From the NCBI RefSeq assembly GCF_004343075.1, contig NZ_SLXP01000013.1, forward strand, positions 27,306-91,305: 64,000 bases of DNA, in the 5' to 3' direction. This document shows, one piece after another, positions 9,070-17,958 of the stretch; the stretch's first letter is position 1, and every line of letters begins with the position of its first letter. The notes below the pieces were generated by a model. The model was not told where the DNA came from. It saw only the letters and a list, made by a program, of their open reading frames with translations, and did not search any database. The translations under genes were made by a program, and so were the position numbers. This stretch comes from Rhodovulum marinum. Its GTDB lineage: Bacteria; Pseudomonadota; Alphaproteobacteria; Rhodobacterales; Rhodobacteraceae.

Positions 9070-9495
9070 TGTTTTCAGACCACTGGCATGCACACCGCGG
9101 AATCGTGCTCTTGGCGGCTGCTTGGTTGAAGAGGCAACATCGCCGGGCATTGGAAGGGGACATCTCGCGCTCAACAATGGGAGCGCGAGATAAAAGAGGT
9201 GCCGCACGGACACCTCAAATTGCTGTTTTTCGCAGAGATTTTCCGCCGCAGTCCCACGCGTATTGGAGCAGCAACCGCGCCAAGGCATTGACCTTAAATC
9301 TATTTCTGCGCGGCACAACGCCGATTCCACGAGAATGCGCGACTACCCCAACCCAGCCAGAACACCGATCAGCAACGCCACACCCGCCACCCGCCTGTCA
9401 TTCCCCGCCATAGGCCTATTCCGCCGGTTCTCGGCTTCGTTCCTCCCTTCCTTTCCGGCATCCTCGGGGCATCCAAAACCTCGACCGATCGTCCG
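9070..9495. other. Gene-free stretch with a perfect 11-bp hairpin
   Basis: No gene is supported. An inverted repeat ATCTCGCGCTC (9162-9172) / GAGCGCGAGAT (9181-9191) with an 8-nt loop is exact. It has no T-run, so an operator or a mobile-element end is as likely as a terminator. Confidence 0.4.
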
Positions 9496-9735
9496 ATGCC
9501 CAAGCGCCCCGCCATCCTGCCGCCCACCCTCGCGCCTCGCGGTCTCTCGCGGACCGAGGCAGCGGCCTATATCGGGGTCTCGCCCACGCTCTTCGATCAC
9601 CTGGTCCGCGACCGACGCATGCCGCCGCCCAAGCGGATCAATGCCCGCACCGTCTGGGACCGGAAAAAACTTGACCGGGCGTTCGAGCTGATCCCTGATG
9701 GGGATCACTCCGACCACAATCCCTGGGACGACTGA
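9496..9735 (+). CDS. AlpA/excisionase-like small DNA-binding protein
   Basis: The 79-residue protein has a helix-turn-helix of the AlpA/MerR-like type (GLSRTEAAAYIGVSPTLFDHLVRDRRMPPPKRI). Its position 25 bp before the integrase is typical of an excisionase or a regulator of excision. Such proteins steer the integrase towards excision by bending DNA at att sites. Confidence 0.8.
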   Translation: MPKRPAILPPTLAPRGLSRTEAAAYIGVSPTLFDHLVRDRRMPPPKRINARTVWDRKKLDRAFELIPDGDHSDHNPWDD

Positions 9736-9760
9736 CGGCTGACGAAAGGCAGCGCGTGCC

Positions 9761-10873
9761 ATGCCCACATTCAGGATGAGAGACGGCTCGGGCAGCATCC
9801 GCCTGAAGCACGTCATCGAGGATACCGACCGGCACGGGAACGTGCGCGTCTACCTGCGGCGGCCCGGGCACCTGAAGGTGCGGCTGAGGAGCCAGCCGGG
9901 GACGGAGGACTTCCTCGCCGAATACCGCGCCGCGATGATGGGGGCGACGCCCCGCGCACGGACCGGACCGCTGGAGCGGCGCGGCTCGAAAGGCAGCTTC
10001 AAGTGGCTTTGCGAGCAGTACTACGTCTCGGCCGAATACCAGCGCCTCAGCGGTCGCACCAAGTATGTCCGGCGGGGCATCCTCGACCGGATCTGCGAGA
10101 AGAGCGGATCTAAGCCCTACGCGCTGATGGAGCCCCGCCACGTCCGGCGCATGCGCGACGAGATGGCGGACCGGCCCGAGGCCGCGAACGGCTTCGTCAA
10201 GGCGCTGCGGCAGGTCTATACATTCGCGGTCGAATACGAGCTGGCACAGCGCAACCCGGCCCGCGATGTGCCCTACCTCAAGGCCAAGGGCGACGGCTTC
10301 CATTCCTGGACGATGGAGGAGGTCCGGCAGTTCGAGGACCATCACCCGATCGGCAGCAAGCCGCGGCTGGCGCTCGCGCTCATGCTCTACACCGGCCAGC
10401 GGCGATCGGACATCGTCCGGCTCGGGCCGCAGCACATCAAGGACGGCTGGATCACCCTGACCCAGGCCAAGAACCGCGACCGCAAGCCCGTCACCCTTTC
10501 CATCCCGGTCCTGCCCGAGTTGAAAGCGGTGCTCGACGCCACGCCCACCGGCAACCTCGCCTTCCTCGTCACGGCCTTCGGCAAGCCCTTCACCTCGAAC
10601 GGCTTCGGCAACTGGTTCCGCAAGCAATGCGACGAGGCCGGGCTGATGCACTGCTCCGCCCACGGGCTGCGCAAGGCGGGCGCGGCGCTGGCGGCCGAGA
10701 ACGGCGCGACCGAGCGCCAACTGATGGCGATCTTCGGCTGGACGACCATGAAGGAGGCGTCGCGCTACACCCGCGCCGCGCGCCAGAAGGTGCTGGCGGC
10801 GTCCGGCATGAAGCTGTTGTCGCGGAAGGGTGCCGGGCCGGAAAGGAAGGAGGCTCAGTGCGGCGGCGCCTGA
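9761..10873 (+). CDS. Tyrosine-family site-specific integrase
   Basis: The 370-residue protein has a core-binding domain (about 80-165) and a catalytic domain. The catalytic residues lie in YTGQRRSDIVRL (Arg, about residue 213), HGLRKAGA (His/Arg, about 300-303) and SRYTRAARQ (nucleophile Tyr, about 335). It reads towards the 3' end of tRNA-Phe, 515 bp away, a normal layout for an island integrated in a tRNA gene. All catalytic residues are present, so the enzyme may be active. Confidence 0.93.
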   Translation: MPTFRMRDGSGSIRLKHVIEDTDRHGNVRVYLRRPGHLKVRLRSQPGTEDFLAEYRAAMMGATPRARTGPLERRGSKGSFKWLCEQYYVSAEYQRLSGRTKYVRRGILDRICEKSGSKPYALMEPRHVRRMRDEMADRPEAANGFVKALRQVYTFAVEYELAQRNPARDVPYLKAKGDGFHSWTMEEVRQFEDHHPIGSKPRLALALMLYTGQRRSDIVRLGPQHIKDGWITLTQAKNRDRKPVTLSIPVLPELKAVLDATPTGNLAFLVTAFGKPFTSNGFGNWFRKQCDEAGLMHCSAHGLRKAGAALAAENGATERQLMAIFGWTTMKEASRYTRAARQKVLAASGMKLLSRKGAGPERKEAQCGGA

Positions 10874-11007
10874 GTTCCGAGACCGACCGCGACGGCCCGC
10901 TTGATGCGCCGTTCCCCATGGCTGCAAACCTGTTTCCCCTGCAGTCAGTATCCTGCATACTCCACAGAAGCCAACGCGTCACCTGAACACCGGAACGGAC
11001 AGAGACG

Positions 11008-11142
11008 ATGTCCCGCAGCCTTAAGGAAAAGCTTGCGACCCTCGCACCCGCCCGTCGGGCAGCAATCGAGGCGGAAGCCGATCGGCTGCATGAAGAGTAC
11101 CTGAAGCGCGACGAGCAGCGGACGATAGATCGGCCTACCTAA
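11008..11142 (+). pseudogene. Truncated XRE-family (HigA-like) antitoxin
   Basis: A 44-residue reading frame begins MSRSLKEKLATLAPARRAAI and continues EAEADRLHEEYLKR. This resembles the N-terminal helical part of XRE antitoxins, which usually continues into a helix-turn-helix. It ends at TAA before any such domain, and no toxin gene is found next to it. I regard it as a leftover of a toxin-antitoxin pair. Confidence 0.5.
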
Positions 11143-11388
11143 CTTCCATTCGAGCTTCACACCGAACGGCAAACCGCTCGACCTCAGTTGAGCGGTGATG
11201 TCAGCCGACTTCCTATAGGCCTTCCAACTTCGAAGACTGCGACTCCCCGACTGCCGCCGAGGACGCGATTTTGCGCGCCGGAGCGCGAACGTCTCACGAA
11301 CAAAAAGTCCCACTTTTGCCCAAGCGCGAAAACGGTGGGACAATTTTGCCCCATAACCCATTGATTTAATTAACATTTAGAGGCGATT

Positions 11389-11463
11389 TGGTGCCCGGGG
11401 GCGGAATCGAACCACCGACACGAGGATTTTCAATCCACTGCTCTACCCCTGAGCTACCCGGGC
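11389..11463 (-). tRNA. tRNA-Phe (anticodon GAA), CCA encoded
   Basis: The minus strand folds into a full cloverleaf: acceptor GCCCGGG / CCCGGGC, discriminator A, encoded CCA, D-arm TAGCTCAGGGG, anticodon loop TTGAAAA (GAA), and T-arm GGTTCGATTCC. Its 3' end faces the integrase, which makes it the likely attachment site of the island to its left. Confidence 0.97.
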
Positions 11464-11543
11464 ACGGGTGAAGCGGACTTGCTTCGGGTGGGCAGTTTGT
11501 AGACGCGGGGCGCGGGACTGTCCAGAGGGTTTTGGCGGGAAAA

Positions 11544-11726
11544 TCAGTGCGGCTTGGGCGGGGTGCGCGACAGTTCTTCGGCGGCCTCGTCGAGGTCCTC
11601 GGGGGCCTCGGCCGGGATGGCGTAGCTGCCGCCCAGCCACTTGCCCAGGTCGACATCCGCGCACCGCCGCGAACAGAACGGCCGGTAGGCGGGATCGGCG
11701 GGTTTCTTGCAGATCGGGCAGGTCAT
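11544..11726 (-). CDS. yacG: DNA gyrase inhibitor YacG
   Basis: The 60-residue zinc protein has the two Cys pairs MTCPICKK and FCSRRCADVDLGKWL, which is the YacG signature. YacG binds GyrB and inhibits gyrase in E. coli. The ATG overlaps the stop of the RNase gene upstream (ATGA), so translation is coupled. Confidence 0.95.
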   Translation of the reverse strand: MTCPICKKPADPAYRPFCSRRCADVDLGKWLGGSYAIPAEAPEDLDEAAEELSRTPPKPH

Positions 11727-12766
11727 CGCGGCAGCAGGTCGGCCAGGGGCAGGCGTTCGCGCTTGCGGGTCAGTTCGGCGTGGCCGAGCGGCGTCCAGCC
11801 GACCAGGGTCGTCTCGACCGGGTCGGCGCGGAACGCGGATTTCAGCACCTGTTCCAGCGCACTGCGGTCCTTTTTGGGCATCGGCGCGAAATCGACGACG
11901 ACCTGCCCGGCCAGCCCGCCCAGGCGCAACAGGCGCGGCAGGGCACGGGCGGCGGCGATGTTGGCCTTGAGGCCCGCGGCGGGCGACGTATCCGGCCCGG
12001 TGTTCACGTCGACGGCGACCATCGCGCGGGTCGGTTCGGCGAACACCGATCCGCCACCCGGCAGCGGCGCCGGGCCGGCAAGCGCGTCGATCGCCTCGAG
12101 CACCCCGGTGTCCGCGAAACAGCCGGGCCGGTCGATCACCTGGTCGGGGTCGGGATCGGACCAGTCGCGCCAAGCCCGGGTATGGGCATCGGGCGCATCG
12201 AGCAAGAGTTCCGGCGCGCCCTCGGCGGGTTCGGCCAGGATGTCCTCGGCCAAGCCGCGCATGATGGCGATATCCTCGGTCACGGCCTCGGCGGCGACGC
12301 CCTCGCAGGCCGAGCGCAGGATCACGCCCAGGTGGTCCACCGACCCGGCCATCGCGGCATGCGCGGTTTCTAGCAGGCGGTCGCGCTCGTCCTCGTCGCG
12401 GATCGTGCGCGAGATGTTGAAGCCGGGCGCGTCCGGCGTGACGATGGCATAGCGGCTCTTGAACAACAGCCGCGGGGTCACGGGCACGGCCTTGCCCTCT
12501 TCGGCAAAACCCGTGACCTGGACCAGCAGGCCCTGACCAGGACGCAACCCCTTGGCCTGGCGCAAGAAGGCCCGGCCTTCGGGCAGGCGGAGGAACACGC
12601 CGCCCTGCCCTTTCATCTGCCGGTCGACAACGGCGCGGAAGATGGCGCCCGGCGCGGGCAGGTCATCGGGCGGGTCGATCAGCAGGTCGTCCAACCGTCC
12701 GTCGACCATCAGCGCCGCGGCCTTGCGGCCCGCGATCTCGTCGAGGATGACGCTGCGGCCTTTCAT
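11723..12766 (-). CDS. Ribonuclease E/G family protein
   Basis: The start at 12766 ([10 protein letters not shown]) overlaps the maf stop and gives 347 residues. The metal-binding acidic residues of RNase E/G catalytic domains are visible in MVAVDVNTG and QVVVDFAPM. The protein lacks the long C-terminal scaffold of RNase E and is shorter than E. coli RNase G. Members process rRNA and mRNA 5' ends. The place between maf and yacG is usual in this order. Confidence 0.92.
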   Translation of the reverse strand: MKGRSVILDEIAGRKAAALMVDGRLDDLLIDPPDDLPAPGAIFRAVVDRQMKGQGGVFLRLPEGRAFLRQAKGLRPGQGLLVQVTGFAEEGKAVPVTPRLLFKSRYAIVTPDAPGFNISRTIRDEDERDRLLETAHAAMAGSVDHLGVILRSACEGVAAEAVTEDIAIMRGLAEDILAEPAEGAPELLLDAPDAHTRAWRDWSDPDPDQVIDRPGCFADTGVLEAIDALAGPAPLPGGGSVFAEPTRAMVAVDVNTGPDTSPAAGLKANIAAARALPRLLRLGGLAGQVVVDFAPMPKKDRSALEQVLKSAFRADPVETTLVGWTPLGHAELTRKRERLPLADLLPR

Positions 12767-13341
12767 GCCTGCCCCCCGTGCACGGGGTAACCCGCGCCGG
12801 ACAGAAGCGCCGCGGTTTCGGCCAGCGGCAGGCCGACCACCGCCGAGAACGACCCACTGATCCACGGCACGAAGGCGCCCGCCATACCCTGGATGCCATA
12901 GCCGCCGGCCTTGCCGTGCCATTCGTTCGAGGCGAGATAGGCGTTCAGTTCCTCATCCGAGAGACGCTTGAACTTGACCGCCGTGACAACGTCGCGTTCC
13001 CAGACCCTTTCGCCCAGGCGCAAAGCGACCGCAGTGATCACCCGGTGGCGCCGTCCCGACAGGGCCAGCAGGAATTGCGCCGCCTCGCCGACATCAGCGG
13101 GCTTGCCCAGGATGCGCCGGCCCAGCGCCACGGTCGTGTCGGCACACAGCACCAACTCGTCCGGCGCGGCCTGCACGGCGCGTGCCTTTTCGATGGCCAT
13201 GCGAGCGCAATAGGGGCGCGGCAACTCGCCCTTTGCGGGGGTTTCGTCGATATCGGCGGGGCGCACCGCGTCGGGCACGACCCCGATCTGCGCCAGCAAC
13301 TCCTTGCGGCGCGGGCTGGCTGAGCCGAGGATCAGCCGCAA
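12763..13341 (-). CDS. maf: Maf-like nucleotide pyrophosphatase
   Basis: The 192 residues carry the family motifs [12 protein letters not shown] (N-terminus), [21 protein letters not shown] and [10 protein letters not shown]. Maf proteins hydrolyse modified or non-canonical nucleoside triphosphates to monophosphates and pyrophosphate. The gene starts 3 bp after infA and ends overlapping the RNase start. Confidence 0.95.
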   Translation of the reverse strand: MRLILGSASPRRKELLAQIGVVPDAVRPADIDETPAKGELPRPYCARMAIEKARAVQAAPDELVLCADTTVALGRRILGKPADVGEAAQFLLALSGRRHRVITAVALRLGERVWERDVVTAVKFKRLSDEELNAYLASNEWHGKAGGYGIQGMAGAFVPWISGSFSAVVGLPLAETAALLSGAGYPVHGGQA

Positions 13342-13344
13342 GGC

Positions 13345-13563
13345 TTACTTGAAGCGGTAGTTGATCCGACCCTTGGTCAGATCGTAGGGGGTCATCTCGA
13401 CCTGAACCCGGTCGCCGGCCAGAACGCGGATGCGGTTCTTGCGCATCTTGCCTGCCGTGTGCGCGATGATCTCATGGCCGTTTTCAAGCTCGACCCGGAA
13501 TGTCGCGTTCGGCAGGAGTTCCTTCACGACGCCGGGGAATTCGAGCATTTCTTCCTTGGCCAT
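13345..13563 (-). CDS. infA: Translation initiation factor IF-1
   Basis: The 72-residue protein ([11 protein letters not shown]...GRINYRFK) is a complete OB-fold IF-1. The ATG at 13563 has GGAG five bases upstream; a GTG two codons earlier is less likely. IF-1 blocks the ribosomal A site during initiation. It heads the infA-maf-RNase-yacG run. Confidence 0.98.
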   Translation of the reverse strand: MAKEEMLEFPGVVKELLPNATFRVELENGHEIIAHTAGKMRKNRIRVLAGDRVQVEMTPYDLTKGRINYRFK

Positions 13564-13631
13564 GAACACTCCATCGAAGGTTACCCGGCTTGGCGCGGGC
13601 GCCAGTTAGATGCGCCCGATCAATATAATTT

Positions 13632-14525
13632 TCAAGTCGTAAATGCATCGAATGGGGTGGAAACGACCGGTACAAGCCGGTCCTTCTGTTCGGACCAGTG
13701 GGCGCGGTTGAGAACCTGCCCCTCGGCGCGAACCCGTGCGACCGCGCCTGCATCGAGCGTGGCATAGGTCCATCCGGGCGCGTTCAGCGTGCCCTCGGCC
13801 AGGACGCCCGTGGCCGGAAAGCCCAGGTCGGGCGGGCCGTAAATGGCTGCAGCGCCGACATTTTCATCGACCGCCGGACACCAGGGGGCATCACCCACGG
13901 TCGGCGCCTGCACCACGACGCATTGCCCTTCCAGCGCGCGGGCCATGGCGCCCACCCGCACCCGCCAATAGCCCGCCAGCGCATCGGTGCAGGAGGGCAC
14001 GAGCAGGATCTCGGCCCCCGCCTCGACCAGTGCGCGCGCGAGCAGCGGGAATTCGGAATCATAGCAGATCAGCACGCCCAGCTTGCCCAGCGCGGTGTCG
14101 AACAGCGTCAGCGGGCCGCCGGGGCGCACGTCCCAGGTTTCGCGCTCGAACCGGGTCATGATCTGCTTGTCCTGATAGCCGGTCTGGCCTTCGGGACCGA
14201 AGAGGCGCGCTCGGTTGACGGGCCGTTGCCCGTGCCAGACCGGGGCCGATGCGCCGAGAATATGCACCCCGTGCGCCATGGCCAGCCGCGCATGCAGCGC
14301 GTCCGCCGCCTCGACCCGGTCGGACACCGCCCGCAGCGAGCGTTCCAGGTCGCCCGCCGCCTCGGACCCGGCCAGCGCGGCCAGTTCCATCGCCCCATAT
14401 TCGGGGAAAACCAGCAGATCGGCCCCCTGCCCGGCGGCCTCGGCCACCCAGTGGGACAGCTTGTCCTCGTAGCTGGCCCAGCTGTCGTGCCAGTCGATCG
14501 GGTAAGCGGCGGCGGCCAGTTTCAT
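13632..14525 (-). CDS. Carbon-nitrogen hydrolase (nitrilase superfamily)
   Basis: From the ATG at 14525 the protein has 297 residues. The Glu-Lys-Cys triad is seen in LLVFPEYGAMEL (Glu), YQDKQIMTRFE (Lys) and GVLICYDSEFP (Cys). Members hydrolyse amides or nitriles; the substrate is unknown. The start overlaps the stop of the GNAT gene (ATGA), and the gene ends the hisD-to-nitrilase series. Confidence 0.9.
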   Translation of the reverse strand: MKLAAAAYPIDWHDSWASYEDKLSHWVAEAAGQGADLLVFPEYGAMELAALAGSEAAGDLERSLRAVSDRVEAADALHARLAMAHGVHILGASAPVWHGQRPVNRARLFGPEGQTGYQDKQIMTRFERETWDVRPGGPLTLFDTALGKLGVLICYDSEFPLLARALVEAGAEILLVPSCTDALAGYWRVRVGAMARALEGQCVVVQAPTVGDAPWCPAVDENVGAAAIYGPPDLGFPATGVLAEGTLNAPGWTYATLDAGAVARVRAEGQVLNRAHWSEQKDRLVPVVSTPFDAFTT

Positions 14526-15109
14526 AGCGGCTTGATCCAGAACTGCAGGTCGTGGCGGGTCGCGGCGGGCTGGTCGATGTCCTTCCACTCGAAATGGGCG
14601 ACGGCGCCGGGCAGCTTTTCATAGCCGCGCTTGCGCCAGAACGCGTCCAGCGGACGGTAGTCGGCCGGTTTCAGCGGGTGATCATCGGGCCGCACCACGC
14701 CGCAGAAGGTGCAGAACCGCCGGCCCAGGCGGCGCGCATGCCCCTCGCGCGCATCGAAAAACGCATGCCCCGCCCCCTGCCCGCGATACCCGGGCAAGAG
14801 CACGCTTTCGGCGCAATAGAAGATGTCGGCCAGGTCGTGGCCCGTCCCCGCGAAGGCCGCGGCGAAATCATCGGCATGATCCTCCAGCGGCGTGCCGGTC
14901 GAGGCGCCGACGATCCGATCGCCGTCGAAAGCGGCGACGAGGATCGCGCGCGGGTTATCGCGATAGGTCGCGAGGTACCGGCGTTCGTAATCCAGGTCGC
15001 CGTCATAGAGATAGGGCCAGTCGTGGAACACCCGGATCCGCAGCGCGGCCAGGTCGTCGAGGGCGGATTCGACCTCCGCCCCGGTCAGGGTGCGGAAGGA
15101 CAGGGTCAT
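14522..15109 (-). CDS. GNAT-family N-acetyltransferase
   Basis: The 195-residue protein has the acetyl-CoA loop of the GNAT fold (SVLLPGYRGQGAGHAFFDARE). The acceptor substrate is not known. It is coupled by 4-bp overlaps to the nitrilase-like gene on one side and the NTF2-like gene on the other, so the three may act in one small pathway. Confidence 0.85.
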   Translation of the reverse strand: MTLSFRTLTGAEVESALDDLAALRIRVFHDWPYLYDGDLDYERRYLATYRDNPRAILVAAFDGDRIVGASTGTPLEDHADDFAAAFAGTGHDLADIFYCAESVLLPGYRGQGAGHAFFDAREGHARRLGRRFCTFCGVVRPDDHPLKPADYRPLDAFWRKRGYEKLPGAVAHFEWKDIDQPAATRHDLQFWIKPL

Positions 15110-15501
15110 TTCACCTGCCGCAGCCAGTCGGCCAGGTTGTAATAGGTGGTCACGCGCGCGATCTTGCCGTCCTTCAGCGTGAAGAACGACCCGGCGGGCA
15201 GGCGGTAGGTCTGGCCGCGCGCGGGCGGCAGCCCCTCGTCGGTTTCCAGGTAGGTGCCGTTGACGATGTATTCGGCGGCCGCGCGGGTGCCGTCCTCGGT
15301 CGCGAAGATCACCATGTCGGTCAGCTCCTCGCGGTAACAGCGGGACATGTGCGCGCAGAACTCGGCGAAGGCGGCCTTGCCGCGGCGGATCACGCCCTCG
15401 TTCACGTGGTGTTCCACGTCGTCGGACAGTTCGGCCAGCATCGCGTCGGTGTCACCGCGGTTGAAGGCGGCGAAATAGCGCTCGATCACGTCTTGGGTCA
15501 T
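15106..15501 (-). CDS. NTF2/SnoaL-like (ketosteroid isomerase fold) protein
   Basis: The ATG at 15501 gives 131 residues beginning MTQDVIERYFAAFNRGDTDA, a typical NTF2-like opening helix. It ends with FFTLKDGKIARVTTYYNLADWL, also typical. The fold forms a cone-shaped pocket used by isomerases, hydratases and binding proteins. The exact role is unknown. A longer in-frame extension upstream lies inside the phosphatase gene and is rejected. Confidence 0.85.
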   Translation of the reverse strand: MTQDVIERYFAAFNRGDTDAMLAELSDDVEHHVNEGVIRRGKAAFAEFCAHMSRCYREELTDMVIFATEDGTRAAAEYIVNGTYLETDEGLPPARGQTYRLPAGSFFTLKDGKIARVTTYYNLADWLRQVK

Positions 15502-15965
15502 CCCTCTCTCCCTTGGGTCGGCGGCCCGAACCTGTCGATCAGCCGCTCGACGATCTGGTCCCGGGTCTGGCGATAGGCGGCCAGCTTGTCGGCGCGCGTT
15601 TCGCCCAGGCCGGTCGGGTCCAGCACCGGCCAGTATTCCACATCGAGGTGATAATAGCGCGTCAGTTCCTGCGCCCGGCGCAGGCTGGCGGGCGACAGCG
15701 CGATGATCAGGTCGAAGCCCGACAGGTCGTCGCCCCAATCCTCCATCTCGTCGAACGAGCGGGTCTGGTGGCGGTCGATCTCGACGCCCAACTCGTCGCA
15801 GACGGCCACGGAAAACCCGTCCACGTCGCGGTCGTTCTTGACCCCCACCGACTGGACATAGGTGTCCTGGCCATAGAATTTCTTCATGATGCCTTCGGCC
15901 ATCGGCGAGCGGACCGAATTGTGATCGCAACAGAACAGCACCGACGAAGGGAGCGGGCCGGCCAC
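15498..15965 (-). CDS. Low-molecular-weight phosphotyrosine phosphatase-like protein
   Basis: The P-loop LFCCDHNSVRSPMAEG (C-x5-R) and a later catalytic-type Asp (VLDPTG) mark the LMW phosphatase/arsenate-reductase fold. A GTG at 15965, one base after the UPF0262 stop, gives 155 residues and starts just before the P-loop strand, as in the family. In this genomic position it belongs to the hisD neighbourhood, not to the EPS locus. Confidence 0.88.
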   Translation of the reverse strand: MAGPLPSSVLFCCDHNSVRSPMAEGIMKKFYGQDTYVQSVGVKNDRDVDGFSVAVCDELGVEIDRHQTRSFDEMEDWGDDLSGFDLIIALSPASLRRAQELTRYYHLDVEYWPVLDPTGLGETRADKLAAYRQTRDQIVERLIDRFGPPTQGREG

Positions 15966-15966
15966 C

Positions 15967-16452
15967 TCAGCCCCCGAAATGCAGGACGCAGACCAGGGTA
16001 AAAAGCCGCCGCGCGGTGTCGATATCAAGGTCGGCCTTGCCGTCGAGGCGTTCCTGAAGGATGCGCGCGCCCTCGTTGTGGATGCCGCGCCGCGCCATGT
16101 CGATGGCCTCGATCTGGCTGGGCGGCAGGCGTTTCACCGCGTCGAAATAGCTTTCGCAGATTTGCCAGTAATCCTTGACCGCCTGGCGGAAGGGCGACAG
16201 CGACAGGTGGAACTCCGCCGCCGGGTCGCCCGCCTCGGTGCGGACGTCGAAGACCAGCCGCTTTTCCCGGATCGACAGCGTCAGCCGATAGGGCCCCTCG
16301 GGCGCGGGGCGGTCGTCGCGGCCGGGCAGCGCGAAGGAATTGTCCTCCATCAGGTCGAACAGCGCGACCTTGCGCTCCTGCTCGATCTGGGGCGTGGGGG
16401 GCGGCAGGTTGGAATCGTCCAGTTCGACATGGACCAGGCGCGCGGTGCTCAT
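15967..16452 (-). CDS. UPF0262 family protein
   Basis: The 161-residue protein includes GPYRLTLSIREKRLVFDV, KDYWQICESYFDAVK, EAIDMARRGIHNEGA and DIDTARRLFTLVCVLHF, the family signature as I know it from alphaproteobacteria. The function is unknown. The ATG overlaps the hisD stop by 4 bp, a gene pair conserved in Rhodobacterales. Confidence 0.92.
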   Translation of the reverse strand: MSTARLVHVELDDSNLPPPTPQIEQERKVALFDLMEDNSFALPGRDDRPAPEGPYRLTLSIREKRLVFDVRTEAGDPAAEFHLSLSPFRQAVKDYWQICESYFDAVKRLPPSQIEAIDMARRGIHNEGARILQERLDGKADLDIDTARRLFTLVCVLHFGG

Positions 16453-17759
16453 GCGCTTTCCTCGTTCAGGCGGTCCAGGCGCGCGCGGACCGACAGCCCG
16501 TGCGCCTGAAGGCTTTCCGAAATCGCCAGCGTCTCGGCCGCGGGGCCGATCGCCTTGAGCGCCTGCGGCGTCATCCGTGCCATCGTCGTGCGTTTCAGGA
16601 AATCCATCACCGAAAGCCCCGACGAGAACCGCGCCGAGCGGGCGGTCGGCAGCACGTGGTTCGGCCCGCCGATATAGTCGCCGATGGCCTCGGGCGTCCA
16701 CTGGCCCAGGAAGATCGCGCCCGCATGGGTGATCTTGGCCGCCAGCGCATCGGCATCGGCCATGCAAAGTTCCAGGTGCTCGGGCGCCACGCGGTTCGAC
16801 AGTTCGGCCGCCTCGTCAAGGTCGCGCACGGTGATGACCGCGCCGAAATCGCGCCAGCTGGCCCCGGCGATCCCGCGCCGGTCCAGCGTTTCCAGCCGCT
16901 TGTCGACGGCGGCGGCGACGGCCCGCCCGAACGCGGCATCGTCGGTGATCAGGATCGACTGCGCGCTTTCGTCATGCTCGGCCTGGCTCAGCAGGTCGAG
17001 CGCGATCCAGTCGGGGTCGTTGTCGGAATCGGCGATCACCAGGATCTCGGACGGCCCCGCGATCATGTCGATGCCGACCTTGCCGAACACCCGCCGCTTG
17101 GCCGCCGCGACATAGGCATTGCCTGGGCCGGTGATCTTGTCGACCGGCTTGATCGTCCGGGTGCCATAGGCCAGCGCCGCGATGGCCTGCGCGCCGCCGA
17201 TCCGATAGACCGTGTCGACGCCCGCCAGCCGCGCCGCCAAAAGCACCAGCGGGTTCGCCTTGCCGTCCGGCGTGGGCGCACAGATCACCAGCCGCTCGAC
17301 CCCCGCGACCTGCGCCGGGATCGCGTTCATCAGGACCGACGAGGGATAGCTGGCCAGCCCGCCCGGCACGTACAACCCCGCCGCCGAAACAGGTGTCCAG
17401 CGCCAGCCCAGCGTGGCCCCCTCGGGGTCGGTCCATTGCGCGTCCTGGGGCATCTGGCGCACGTGATAGGCGCGGATGCGCTCGGCGGCCAGTTCCAGCG
17501 CATCGCGTTCGGCGTTGGGCACCTTGGCGCATTCGGCATCGATCTCGGCCTGCGAAAAGGCCAGCGTCTCGGGGCTGAGCGCCAGCCGGTCGAACCGCGC
17601 GGTCAGTTCGATCAACGCGGCATCGCCCAGCGCGCGTACGTCGGCGATGATTTCCGACACCACCGCGTCGACATCGGGACTGTCTTCGCGCTTGGCGCCG
17701 AGAAGCGCGGCGAAGTCGGCCTCGAAACTGGCCGCCGTGCTGTCCAGGAATACCGGCAT
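16449..17759 (-). CDS. hisD: Histidinol dehydrogenase
   Basis: From the ATG at 17759 the product has 436 residues, normal for HisD. It oxidises L-histidinol to L-histidine in two NAD-dependent steps. Zinc and catalytic regions are visible in LLSQAEHDESAQSILIT, RVAPEHLELC and GGPNHVLPT, and the NAD-binding part in AGPSEILVIAD. It is first in the overlapping UPF0262-phosphatase-NTF2-GNAT-nitrilase run. Confidence 0.97.
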   Translation of the reverse strand: MPVFLDSTAASFEADFAALLGAKREDSPDVDAVVSEIIADVRALGDAALIELTARFDRLALSPETLAFSQAEIDAECAKVPNAERDALELAAERIRAYHVRQMPQDAQWTDPEGATLGWRWTPVSAAGLYVPGGLASYPSSVLMNAIPAQVAGVERLVICAPTPDGKANPLVLLAARLAGVDTVYRIGGAQAIAALAYGTRTIKPVDKITGPGNAYVAAAKRRVFGKVGIDMIAGPSEILVIADSDNDPDWIALDLLSQAEHDESAQSILITDDAAFGRAVAAAVDKRLETLDRRGIAGASWRDFGAVITVRDLDEAAELSNRVAPEHLELCMADADALAAKITHAGAIFLGQWTPEAIGDYIGGPNHVLPTARSARFSSGLSVMDFLKRTTMARMTPQALKAIGPAAETLAISESLQAHGLSVRARLDRLNEESA

Positions 17760-17958
17760 CTCGTCCCCCGTGAGGCTATCGCGCCCGTGTGTAGCGGCAA
17801 TTGCCCGCAGGGGGAACACCCCAAAACGGACCTGCCCGCGCCGGCCCGTTGCGCGCCGTCAATGCGGGGAATCGCATGGGGGCCCAGGGTCAACCCGCTG
17901 GCGCAGCATGCGGAAACGGGGCGGCCCGCCCCCGGACGCAAGACGAGGAGGAGAAACG

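Noticed and set aside
6723..10962. CAGTATCCTG in inverted orientation at about 6724-6733 and 10947-10956, bracketing the replicon-integrase block
   Set aside because: Ten bases in inverted orientation are not enough to call att sites or transposon ends; no longer match extends around them.
1..11390. Direct repeat of the tRNA-Phe 3' end as a left attachment site
   Set aside because: I found no copy of the tRNA 3' sequence in the left part of the window; the border may lie outside.
15966..16028. Earlier ATG start for the LMW phosphatase (176 residues)
   Set aside because: It lies inside the UPF0262 gene and adds residues before the P-loop strand that the family lacks; the GTG at 15965 fits better.
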